The notes beneath the pieces are model-generated. The model saw nothing but the letters and a program-made list of their open reading frames with translations, had not been told where the DNA came from and did not search any database. The translations under genes were made by a program, and so were the position numbers. Source: G942493375 sp942493375 (GTDB lineage Bacteria; Armatimonadota; UBA5829). Taken from it: a stretch of 64,000 nucleotides of DNA. This document shows, one piece after another, positions 26,166 through 34,426 of the stretch (position 1 is its first letter; every line of letters begins with the position of its first letter). The stretch spans positions 5,642,001-5,706,000 of the forward strand of contig OW818698.1 of the NCBI GenBank assembly GCA_942493375.1. The letters are read 5' to 3'.

Positions 26166-28427
26166 CTATTGTATTCTTTGAATATGCGATAATAGTGCCA
26201 TTGCACAGCCATTCTTGTCTTCTCTTGCCCAACTCCTTAGGTATGCACAAAGCCAACGAGTGAGACGACCTGAGTTTGCGTTTGCCACACTAGAAACAAC
26301 AGCGCACAGCACTGGAAACAATTCTGTATCAACTTCGGTGGTACGAATCCAAGCCCGTAGGGCGTATGCGATCTCTCGTGACATTTCTTCTCCGCCGGTA
26401 AAGCAAGATGCAATTAGTAGAGCCACTTGACCCCATATTTCTTCTTCTTGCGGTAAAGCATTTAATAGAAGTGGAGTGAATTGCAATTCAGCTTCGTCAG
26501 TAAGGCTGATTTCCGCTTGTGACATAAGATAATGGAATACTAGCAACCCGTATCGGACTTTGACTTTATCCGTTTTATTTTGATTTTCGTCGTTCCATGT
26601 ATTGATAAACGGGATAAGCCTTGTGGCATATTCAGAGTCACCTTTACCTAGACTCAGCAGATTTGCCAAACCCTGGCATGCAATATGGAACTTCCACACC
26701 TCACCTGTTTCAACTATTGCACGAATATCTTGGAGTGCCTCTTTAGGGTACAACAGTCCAATACCAGAGCCATATGCGACTACTGCTGTGCAGAGCAGGG
26801 ATGTATTGTCTGATATGGTAATCCAATGATGAAGCAGCTTTAGTATTCGGAAAGCCAATAGAGGTTCCTTGACTGCCTTGTTTAATATTTGACTTGCAAC
26901 GGTGCGTGAATTCATTTCGTTCGAATTGGCCAACTTTTTTACTACTTCATTTAATACATTCTCGAATGAATCTTCCATCTTCCAAAGCTCTACTACTGTG
27001 GTGACAATCTGTTCTCGTGCTTGTGTGTTCAGTTCATGACAATTATCTGTAATCCATCTTAGTATAGGAGAATGATTATCATCATAACGCCAAGTGTAAG
27101 AGAGTATCTGACTAGATAGTAAGGGATCACGCATACGAATACACTTGACTGCATCTTCACCATATTCCATATTAGCATTCTTGTCGACAAGTATTGCACC
27201 TGTTGTTTCTAGAAGCTGTGCGCGACTCATACCAAAACGTGAACCTTGTTTTGCGGTGTCTTCTTTGGAATGTGCAAACAATGTAGTTTCTAATGTATGA
27301 CTAGCTCGAAGAACCGTCTGGTAATCTGTGCCATTTAGCATGGCTGCCGTAATAGCAAAAGCTAATGTTGCGTTATTTACTTGATCTGTTTCAAAAAGAT
27401 CATGTATAATTCTCGGTATGTCGACCTTGAACTTATCAGCTACCTCAGATATCACCAAATCGACATTTACCGTTTCCAAGTGTTTTTCGGTTAAGGCTGC
27501 AGCTAGACGTGAGGCCAACTCTGCAGCTTCTGCAGGTAGAAGTTGAGATATTATGATATCCTGAAGATGCTCGTGCTCAAGCATTTTGGTTACGTAATCA
27601 TCTCTGTTTGATAGTCCTGTTAGTCGATGTAACAGATGCTTTTGCAATAGCAAATTGCGATCTTCTGGAGCTTTCCAAGGAATAACGAATTCGGCCAGAA
27701 TGTATGGTGGTAGTTGGATATCAGGAGGAAACGTAATGAACAAGTGAGCATTAAGGTTGTTGAGACGATCTATTATCTTATTCAAATCGAACCTGATATT
27801 GTTATGGGTATCAGGTAAAACTGGACAATCCATTATATAGGCGCAATTAGCTTCAAATTTAAATCGAGCCATTGCTGCAAACGAGGATGTGGAGCGTACT
27901 TCATAGAGTTTCTTGGCTTTAATGGCCCTACACAGCTGAACCGCCGAGCTCCATTTACCTATACCATACTCACCTTGCAAAATTATCAAATGTTTCTTAC
28001 CACACATAGAGATTGCATGCTGCCATGAAGGAGGCTTTACAAAAACTTCCACAAGACCATCAATATCCATATTAAATATTGGTGCGATATCTACCAGACT
28101 GATGAGTTCTGGTAGATCATTCAAACCATCAATATTGCAACCTATGTTTACAGTGGTAGCCTGGATCCTTGGGTGTTTGATTGTAGTGTTGAGATTTACT
28201 TCATCTGTTTGCTTCAAGGACTCCTTTTGCTCTACAGTCTCTTGAGATTTAAAAAAGCCTGTCTCAGATGTGGCAGAGGATGAACCTAATTGCTTTGATC
28301 GTTCTGTGGTCTGAACATCCTGTTGATCAGTAGACTTTTCATTAGGTTCACTGCTGTTATCACCTGATGGAGTGTTTAATTCGTTATCTTCAGGAGTATT
28401 GTGCATCTCAATCTGCTCTCCTGTCAT
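26166..28427 (-). CDS. STAND-like P-loop NTPase with altered Walker A
   Basis: A 753-residue protein with a low-complexity acidic N-terminus (residues 1-90). A short motif VNIGCNI (93-99) follows, then a segment VFVKPPSWQHAISM leading into the P-loop GEYGIGKWS (152-160). The order resembles nSTAND3-type NTPases. The residue after the invariant Lys is Trp instead of Ser/Thr, with Ser one place later, so nucleotide hydrolysis may be impaired. A Walker-B-like strand is AYIMDCP (Asp200). The rest (about 280-753) is all-helical, HEAT/TPR-like, as expected for a sensor arm. The start overlaps the methyltransferase-nuclease gene by 20 nt. Probably the signal-sensing or switch component of the operon, which is inference. 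Confidence 0.72.
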   Translation of the reverse strand: MTGEQIEMHNTPEDNELNTPSGDNSSEPNEKSTDQQDVQTTERSKQLGSSSATSETGFFKSQETVEQKESLKQTDEVNLNTTIKHPRIQATTVNIGCNIDGLNDLPELISLVDIAPIFNMDIDGLVEVFVKPPSWQHAISMCGKKHLIILQGEYGIGKWSSAVQLCRAIKAKKLYEVRSTSSFAAMARFKFEANCAYIMDCPVLPDTHNNIRFDLNKIIDRLNNLNAHLFITFPPDIQLPPYILAEFVIPWKAPEDRNLLLQKHLLHRLTGLSNRDDYVTKMLEHEHLQDIIISQLLPAEAAELASRLAAALTEKHLETVNVDLVISEVADKFKVDIPRIIHDLFETDQVNNATLAFAITAAMLNGTDYQTVLRASHTLETTLFAHSKEDTAKQGSRFGMSRAQLLETTGAILVDKNANMEYGEDAVKCIRMRDPLLSSQILSYTWRYDDNHSPILRWITDNCHELNTQAREQIVTTVVELWKMEDSFENVLNEVVKKLANSNEMNSRTVASQILNKAVKEPLLAFRILKLLHHWITISDNTSLLCTAVVAYGSGIGLLYPKEALQDIRAIVETGEVWKFHIACQGLANLLSLGKGDSEYATRLIPFINTWNDENQNKTDKVKVRYGLLVFHYLMSQAEISLTDEAELQFTPLLLNALPQEEEIWGQVALLIASCFTGGEEMSREIAYALRAWIRTTEVDTELFPVLCAVVSSVANANSGRLTRWLCAYLRSWAREDKNGCAMALLSHIQRIQ

Positions 28428-30213
28428 TTTTTGTATTATTGTGGTTGGAAATATGACATCCGATATTAACTTGCTTCCCCTTTATTTTTGCTTTCTTAAT
28501 ATTCGTTTTGATCTCAGCTTTATCTGTGGAAGCTGTCTGTTTATCCTTATCTGAACCGCTAATTTTTGCGGTAGAGAACTGCGAACTTGTCAAACCGTGT
28601 TTCTTAGCCATGCTCTCCAAACTCAATCGATCCCAGATGTGTAGTCGGTAAGGTGCTTTTAATTGCGTTGCTTTTTGTTGCCATTCATCAATAAAATCCT
28701 TACTTACTTCAGCGTTTGTCATAATGTAGTAGTCATCAGCTCCTAACAGACCTGGCTTGTCTAGCTCGCACGACCATGTCTCGCCAAGTTTCAACAGCAC
28801 ACTTTCCAGGCATGATCTGCCAATATCAGTTGCGACATGTGGATCCACATATTTAAACTGGAAAACAAATTGCCCAATCTTACCATCGTATTCCCCGTTA
28901 TGTTCGCAGTCTAATTCACAATCGGGGTCTTTCGAATATAAAGTATGCATAAGCTTTCCAAATTCGTGCATCAGTATTTCGCGACATAGATTGCCAAAGC
29001 ACGCCTCAGAATTGATATCGTACCAATCGAAACTGTTTGATAGAGACATTGATTTACATGCGTCAGCTGCTCCTTTGTGCAGTATTCCTGGTATTTCGCT
29101 ACCCCTCCAATTGCTAGCAGGCAAGGAGGATGTAACACCAACTTCATTATTGGTTATTGCACGACGATCAACCCATCCTGCCATTTCCGCAAAGCAAAGT
29201 GGTGTAGAGATCGGATATACGGAATCATCATTGGATACTGCATAAGCGCGTACCTTTCTAGATTGATACAACTCCTCGAAGCTGGGCGTACAGCAATATC
29301 TTGGAGCAAACTCATCACGGTTGCCCCTTAAGGCAAGGCTAATTCTCTGACACAAGACATCTGCCCTTAAGTGGGTGAGTGACTCATCCATTTCATACGT
29401 AAGACTGTTGACATTCTGATATCTCAAAAACTTGTGTAGTAACTCAACAGCTAATGGACCTGGCATCTGAACCGCCTCACCTGGGTTGATGATTTGGCCA
29501 TCAAATGGATTCTTCTTTCCCTTGAACACATGCTGCAGTTTTTCTCTAATGGTATTTGCTGCGTACCGTAACGTCTCTCCCTTAACACCTGGGATCTCAA
29601 GTCGTACCTGCCCACTCCACGGATCGCCTTTTGCGGGATGTACAGGTTCACGTGAATGGAAAATGCGCAAAGGTAATTCACAGTAAAGTGAGAACAATCG
29701 ATCTATATCCCAACGGTTAACATCCGATCGCGTTGTCATTTCGTGCAGCACCGCCTGTGCAGAAACAATCACACCTATAATGTCATCATCTCGCATCAGT
29801 TCCCTGATGCGTCTTTGCCCACGTGCAATGTGTTGTGCAGCATCGCCAACCAGATATGTTATATCAACGCCAGATTTTGCATCTTCAGCCAGAAGTTCAC
29901 GTGCAGTTGCCACAGCTGTTTCCATATATTCAAATAGAATAGCATGTTTCAAACCTAGTTTAGAGATAATGGTTTTGAGTTCACCCCCATTTCCTCCACC
30001 GATGCTAACATAGACTATTTTGTCAAATGGCAGGTTTGGACAGCATTGTTGAATGTAGTTATATACCATATCCGCTTTTTCATAACCCGGAAATCGGTCC
30101 TGATACTGCGAATATGAGTCTGCGATCCTCTCTTCTGGTAATTCGTGTGCATAACTAGCTGTATTCATTATTGCCGTCATTATTTCTTGAGACGAAATGA
30201 CTACGTTCAACAC
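28408..30213 (-). CDS. Methyltransferase-like / PD-(D/E)xK-like fusion protein
   Basis: A 601-residue protein beginning at GTG 30213 or the adjacent TTG, preceded by GAGGTGA. Residues about 30-200 resemble a Rossmann methyltransferase (motif I VYVSIGGGNGGEL at 67-79, acidic LFEY near 93). Residues about 405-540 resemble restriction-endonuclease domains coupled to STAND NTPases: HEFGKLMH (Glu417), EYDGKIGQFVFQFKYV (Asp443, then Gln452-x-Lys454 as in Mrr-type QxK sites), and YIMTN (499-500) before LHIWD. The Lys-rich tail carries KQVNIGCHI (580-588), matching the VNIGCNI near the start of the NTPase. Function inferred as a nuclease effector or modifier; activity of either domain is untested. 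Confidence 0.7.
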   Translation of the reverse strand: MLNVVISSQEIMTAIMNTASYAHELPEERIADSYSQYQDRFPGYEKADMVYNYIQQCCPNLPFDKIVYVSIGGGNGGELKTIISKLGLKHAILFEYMETAVATARELLAEDAKSGVDITYLVGDAAQHIARGQRRIRELMRDDDIIGVIVSAQAVLHEMTTRSDVNRWDIDRLFSLYCELPLRIFHSREPVHPAKGDPWSGQVRLEIPGVKGETLRYAANTIREKLQHVFKGKKNPFDGQIINPGEAVQMPGPLAVELLHKFLRYQNVNSLTYEMDESLTHLRADVLCQRISLALRGNRDEFAPRYCCTPSFEELYQSRKVRAYAVSNDDSVYPISTPLCFAEMAGWVDRRAITNNEVGVTSSLPASNWRGSEIPGILHKGAADACKSMSLSNSFDWYDINSEACFGNLCREILMHEFGKLMHTLYSKDPDCELDCEHNGEYDGKIGQFVFQFKYVDPHVATDIGRSCLESVLLKLGETWSCELDKPGLLGADDYYIMTNAEVSKDFIDEWQQKATQLKAPYRLHIWDRLSLESMAKKHGLTSSQFSTAKISGSDKDKQTASTDKAEIKTNIKKAKIKGKQVNIGCHISNHNNTKNDRRAD

Positions 30214-30257
30214 TCACCTCTTCAATTTCTATAGTGCTTGGTAAACATGAAGTTTAC

Positions 30258-31070
30258 CTATAAATCAAATACTTTCCAAGATAATATAAGAACAATGACA
30301 TAGGCCACGAATGGTGTAATCGTACAAATGATCCGCGCTTTCCCCTCTACTATTTCGTGAGGGGAGTTGACTTTCTCAGCAGTGTTCCGCTTTTCAGGAT
30401 CTATAGCAGCCAACAATCGGCTGATAACTACCACCATAAGCTGACCAATGAAAACCAGGACAATCATACCCTGAAATGCCGCAGCTACCAAGGCTTTTAT
30501 ACCTACAGGAGAAAATGTGCCATAACCTACTGTAGTCATTGTCGATAGACTAACAAAGAATGCAGCAGACTTTTCTGTGACCAGCCCACTAGCAGTTTTG
30601 TCTACTAACGAAAGACCATAATATGCACTAGAGCCAATCCAATAGTAGATGCAGGAGAACCAAAACAGCACTTCGACATAATTTAACAGCATAAGGACCA
30701 TTACTCGTTGCAGGTCCGGGAATCTGGCTCTAAACAACCAGCTTTTTGTCGTCAGTCCACCGAACACTGCATGTGACACGACCATTGCTACAATATCTAG
30801 AAGCCGCCATACACCCATTGCTACGAGCAATCTGTGCAACAATGGGTTACAGTCTCTGTTTGCAACAAATGCGACTATTGCCATCAATGTAAATCCAAGG
30901 ACTAGGGAATCACGCATTTTGACCTTACGAGGTGAATCCTTCTCGGTTGTTCCTCCTTCTATGAATAATGGCAGCGAAAATGGCGACAAGTATCTGTGCC
31001 ATATCCATAGAATTGTATAGAAAATATTAGCTATATAGCCCGGAATCGCATCATCAAATTGCTTCTTCAT
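30258..31070 (-). CDS. Potassium-channel-like membrane protein
   Basis: A 270-residue integral membrane protein with about five to six hydrophobic segments: near residues 53-70, 80-102, 123-146, a pore helix 166-180, 194-220 and 245-265. The pore loop STMTTVGYGTFSP contains the K+ selectivity filter TVGYG (about 180-184), followed by the inner helix. No cytoplasmic RCK domain is attached, so gating must come from elsewhere. The start is taken as ATG 31070; a TTG six nt upstream is possible, and neither has a good ribosome site. Lies inside the eight-gene operon, 101 nt after the helical gene and 44 nt before the nuclease fusion. The likely role is membrane depolarisation or K+ release on activation, which is inference. 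Confidence 0.85.
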   Translation of the reverse strand: MKKQFDDAIPGYIANIFYTILWIWHRYLSPFSLPLFIEGGTTEKDSPRKVKMRDSLVLGFTLMAIVAFVANRDCNPLLHRLLVAMGVWRLLDIVAMVVSHAVFGGLTTKSWLFRARFPDLQRVMVLMLLNYVEVLFWFSCIYYWIGSSAYYGLSLVDKTASGLVTEKSAAFFVSLSTMTTVGYGTFSPVGIKALVAAAFQGMIVLVFIGQLMVVVISRLLAAIDPEKRNTAEKVNSPHEIVEGKARIICTITPFVAYVIVLILSWKVFDL

Positions 31071-31171
31071 GGCCAAATACTAGGTGTATCACATTGATCT
31101 CAAACTCCGCATATATTACAGTCCCGAGATACAATAAGACAAGTTTAAATACCTGTGCTGCTGAAGTCATA

Positions 31172-31645
31172 CTACTCAGTTTCCTCAATTAGCTTATTTA
31201 CATGATCAATAGCATCGTCAAATAGTTCGGGAGAGTATTGTAACACACTTACCAACTGCCGTTTCATTGGCATAGTCAATATTTCATGTGCATCGATCTG
31301 GTGAATGATTATTTCATTTTGCTCACAATTCTTTATACATGCAAGGACTTTCTCCCTAAGGCGTCTGCCATTATCTTCGAATCTTAGCAACTCATCTTTT
31401 GCAGCCATTTCATCTAAGATTCGCTGTAACTGCAAATCCAAGGCCTTCATAGCTGCAACTTCATCATGGTCTCTTTTCTTATCATTTATGCGTGAATTAA
31501 GATCAATGTCCTTGATGTAGTGTTCAGTGTTATCTTTTTGAGTCTGTAGATACAAGGAAAGTCTGCGCAATAGACTTATATGTTGAGGTTCTTTGATTTG
31601 TGGTAGGTGATCCTCATGTTTCACTATGTCATAATCGTTGTTCAT
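31172..31645 (-). CDS. Small helical protein of the eight-gene operon
   Basis: Not recognised. A 157-residue, almost entirely helical, charged soluble protein (KKRDHDEVAAMKALDLQLQR, then DNGRRLREKVLACIKNCEQN). AAGGA lies 8 nt before the ATG. Coiled-coil propensity between residues 40 and 95 suggests oligomerisation or partner binding. It sits between an unrecognised gene and the channel gene, all on one strand. Confidence 0.72.
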   Translation of the reverse strand: MNNDYDIVKHEDHLPQIKEPQHISLLRRLSLYLQTQKDNTEHYIKDIDLNSRINDKKRDHDEVAAMKALDLQLQRILDEMAAKDELLRFEDNGRRLREKVLACIKNCEQNEIIIHQIDAHEILTMPMKRQLVSVLQYSPELFDDAIDHVNKLIEETE

Positions 31646-31691
31646 GGTGTTTTCCTTTCGCTACAAATACTTATATTATAGAAAACTAGAA

Positions 31692-32621
31692 CTACGGTCG
31701 CTTTTTTGATGTCTCAGCCAAATTGCAATACAACTGATCAATCGTTTGCTTCAGTATCGTTTTGTCGATATTTGGATATCTCATGCATATAGTGGCTACT
31801 TGCCTTCCTGCCTTTCGGAACATATCTAGCGCAAGATCACTTAATGCCGAATCTTCTTTTTCTGTAATTATCTTTTCCAGTCGCACCCATGCAAATCGCC
31901 CTATCTCCAATGATACCTGTTCTCGTAAATGTATCTGGTGACTACGATATAAAGCTGTTTCAGAAGCCCGACATATCCTCCATAGATATAAAAATGATTT
32001 ACCAAAGATGGAATGTTTACTATTGAATCCATGCTCTCTACGTACGTGAAAGGGGAGCCCCTTTTCCAGTGCGAATATTGGTAATAACATCTGCAATGGC
32101 AGAGTACCCAGCGTAGTGCCATTCACGCCACAGAATTCCAGAAATTCCCGTATGGTACAACTGATACATCCGTAGTGTCCCAACTCCTGAAGTGTAGATT
32201 CGTCTATAGAAACACCCAGCAGCTTGAGAAAGGCACCACGCATTCCCAACACTTGGAGACGTATGGCTTTGCTAGAGTTAAATGAAGGCAACTTTCTCAA
32301 TGAATGATCATTTGTGCATTGTTCTAGTAACCGTCTATGCAATTGCCTAAGCTGTTCTGTCTTCTTCCTGTCAGCTTTATCAAGTATGCTTGGAAACACC
32401 CACATCGTTTTTGCAAAGTCATTCACTGGTATGAGAAACGGGATTTTCCAAGATTCCCACCAACTGGTTACATCATAAACTCCAGCGTGTTGTTGTAATT
32501 TCCATAACGCTAATCCGTTACATCTTCCCAATCGCAACAATTTTGGAAGATGACGTAGACTCTGACACCATAAAACAATAGCACGCATTAACAACATTAA
32601 TCGAATCTGCCAGTCAGTCAC
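31692..32621 (-). CDS. Unrecognised protein following the vWA gene
   Basis: A 309-residue protein of unknown family, rich in Trp, Leu and Arg, with no clear transmembrane helix. The N-terminus (MTDWQIRLMLLMRAIVLWCQ) could be an amphipathic helix. It starts at GTG 32621, and TAGGAG upstream overlaps the stop of the vWA gene, so translation is coupled to it. By position (third after a stator-like pair) it is where ZorC sits in Zorya operons, but no EH_Signature-type similarity could be confirmed by eye. Confidence 0.7.
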   Translation of the reverse strand: MTDWQIRLMLLMRAIVLWCQSLRHLPKLLRLGRCNGLALWKLQQHAGVYDVTSWWESWKIPFLIPVNDFAKTMWVFPSILDKADRKKTEQLRQLHRRLLEQCTNDHSLRKLPSFNSSKAIRLQVLGMRGAFLKLLGVSIDESTLQELGHYGCISCTIREFLEFCGVNGTTLGTLPLQMLLPIFALEKGLPFHVRREHGFNSKHSIFGKSFLYLWRICRASETALYRSHQIHLREQVSLEIGRFAWVRLEKIITEKEDSALSDLALDMFRKAGRQVATICMRYPNIDKTILKQTIDQLYCNLAETSKKRP

Positions 32622-32633
32622 AGCAGTATACTC

Positions 32634-33356
32634 CTAACGTGCAATGAACTGCCCTCCGCTTCTAGATGCCACATCCATCAGGAATTCAGTAAGTTTTCTG
32701 GTTTTATAAAACTCACCCACACCGACCACATTAATTGGAATCTTGTAATTATTGTCAATACAAGAATAGATGTTACTTACCATCTGAAGGTCAATCCCGT
32801 TTCCTTTATTACCGAGTCGCGGTTCGCCATCAGTGAAAAGTACTATTGAAGTAACACCCTCATACTGATATGCCCGTTCAAGAGCAGCTTCTGTGTTGGT
32901 ATTGCCTGACGGTTTCACTCTTTTAAAGGCATCTAAGAGCCGTTCAAGATCCCTAGAAGAGGAATTATCGCCAATATCTAAATATGAGCCATTCGCTGGA
33001 AAGATAGTAACATCATCGCTAAACAGAACCAAAACACTCTGCTTGACATTTAGATATGTAAGCCATCTGATTATCTCTCCGTATGTAGATTCCCACCGGT
33101 GTCGCATACTCCCTGAGCAGTCGACAACAAACACAACTCTGCTTAGATCCCCCTTTAATCCTAGTAGTTCTTTGCGTAGACCCGCCTCATGACTACTCTT
33201 TTCTCGCATCTGTTCCAGAGCAGCTTCTACACCCTGGACCTTTTTTTCATTGTTTACTATAGAAGATGTATAGAGCACAGCTAAAGCGAAGACGGCAATC
33301 CAAGCCAACTCGTTAAATGAAACGATGATGGAAAACCGGCTATTCTCACGTTTCAT
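32634..33356 (-). CDS. Single-pass membrane protein with von Willebrand A domain
   Basis: A 240-residue protein. Residues 1-14 are basic and a transmembrane helix spans about 15-31. A coiled-coil stalk covers about 36-68 and a vWA domain 72-238. The metal-ion-dependent adhesion site is intact: DCSGS (Asp79, Ser81, Ser83), Thr near 153 in SGNTNT, and TDGEP at 175-179. The N-terminal segment SFNELAWIAVFALAVLY resembles the start of MotB/ZorB, with an acidic residue (Glu16) at the cytoplasmic edge of the helix where MotB carries its proton-binding Asp. Topology would place vWA outside the inner membrane. It follows the MotA-like gene by 9 nt. vWA is certain; the stator analogy is inference. Confidence 0.87.
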   Translation of the reverse strand: MKRENSRFSIIVSFNELAWIAVFALAVLYTSSIVNNEKKVQGVEAALEQMREKSSHEAGLRKELLGLKGDLSRVVFVVDCSGSMRHRWESTYGEIIRWLTYLNVKQSVLVLFSDDVTIFPANGSYLDIGDNSSSRDLERLLDAFKRVKPSGNTNTEAALERAYQYEGVTSIVLFTDGEPRLGNKGNGIDLQMVSNIYSCIDNNYKIPINVVGVGEFYKTRKLTEFLMDVASRSGGQFIAR

Positions 33357-33365
33357 GAAACCTAC

Positions 33366-34322
33366 CTATCCGATGACATCTCTATTTGAGATCACCTTTG
33401 CATACTTGTTTACCATCTGATCTAGAGCTTGGTCAACCTGTTCAACGTCAGATTTTATACTGATTGCATGATTTTTTGTGGCACTGAGAGTTACTTTCAT
33501 ATCGCTAGCTTCTTGCTGATTTATGCGCAAACCCCGATTTACCTCGTCAATGGTAGTATTTAGTGTCGTAAGTGATTTGTGTATTTGTGCACACGTATCC
33601 TTCGACATATTAACTAATTCGAGCATACTCGCAATACTTTTTTGTGCATATTCTTCTGCACCTCGCCACGCATCCTCTGTTTTTGCTGCTCGTTTACTAA
33701 AGGCAGCAAATTGTGTTTGCCATGCATTATCATCAACGATTTCGTTTTCCGTCACAGGTGTTGGTGACTGAGTTATGTTTTGAATAATTGGTGGAACATC
33801 AGCAGAAGAGTGTGTGTGGGGGGGATGCTCAATCAATTCAGGCTCCGATCTTTTACTCGAGCTAAATGTGAGTTCTTGATCGGATACAGGGCGCATTTGC
33901 CTAGCAATGCTTCTCATTACATTCATCGAGAATAATCCACTTACAGTAGTAACGAGAGCAATACCTCCCATTAGTAGAATCATTCTGGGAGAGTCTGTCC
34001 CAACCCCACACACTGCAAAACGGATCATGCTTGCTCCGAATGCAGTGATAGTACCTAGGTATCCCAAGAAGTAGAGCCGCTCTCCAATCCATTCAAATGA
34101 TTCTGAACTCAACTGCATTCGATCTCTCTTGGCTGTGTAAGTGCGATATTGTATGAGTAGGAATGGTACAATACCGAAGGATATACAGAACACGGGACGG
34201 TTTGCTGTAATTACACTCAACAAGATTGTAATTATGACGATATAGTCCAGTCGAGAGGATAACAGGGGAGATGACTCACATCTGTCTTCATTCATATTCT
34301 GCATTCTGCTTTTTCTCCACAT
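33366..34322 (-). CDS. MotA/TolQ/ExbB-like (ZorA-like) membrane protein with helical tail
   Basis: First gene of the eight-gene operon, 318 residues. Hydrophobic segments lie near 27-40, 43-57, 83-103 and 113-133. The last two carry the pattern of proton-channel subunits: YFLGYLGTITAFGASM, then GGIALVTTVSGLFSMN (compare the LGTxxG and ALxTTxxGL motifs of MotA/TolQ/ExbB). A Pro-rich linker (160-195) leads to a long helical tail (200-310) like the cytoplasmic tail of ZorA. The start could be ATG 34322 or ATG 34304; the second has GGAG 10 nt upstream. It precedes the vWA membrane gene by 9 nt, matching the ZorA-ZorB/MotA-MotB order. The family call is by motif and moderate. Confidence 0.65.
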   Translation of the reverse strand: MWRKSRMQNMNEDRCESSPLLSSRLDYIVIITILLSVITANRPVFCISFGIVPFLLIQYRTYTAKRDRMQLSSESFEWIGERLYFLGYLGTITAFGASMIRFAVCGVGTDSPRMILLMGGIALVTTVSGLFSMNVMRSIARQMRPVSDQELTFSSSKRSEPELIEHPPHTHSSADVPPIIQNITQSPTPVTENEIVDDNAWQTQFAAFSKRAAKTEDAWRGAEEYAQKSIASMLELVNMSKDTCAQIHKSLTTLNTTIDEVNRGLRINQQEASDMKVTLSATKNHAISIKSDVEQVDQALDQMVNKYAKVISNRDVIG

Positions 34323-34340
34323 TTCTGTTACTTACTATTA

Positions 34341-34361
34341 CTTGTTGTTGTTGTTGTTGTT
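34341..34361 (-). repeat. CAA trinucleotide tract in operon leader
   Basis: Six to seven CAA units on the minus strand, about 20 nt upstream of the first ATG of the operon. Unstructured CAA leaders can favour ribosome loading, and slippage here would change leader length. Confidence 0.8.
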
Positions 34362-34413
34362 CATTACGTGACTTATTGTAAAAATAACACAATACAACAT
34401 ATCAAATATTACC

Positions 34414-34426
34414 GCAGGTAACCTGC
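34414..34426. promoter_or_regulatory. GCAGGT-A-ACCTGC dyad, possible operator
   Basis: Perfect 6-bp arms around one base, about 90 nt upstream of the eight-gene operon and next to its possible promoter. No regulator gene is adjacent. Confidence 0.35.
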
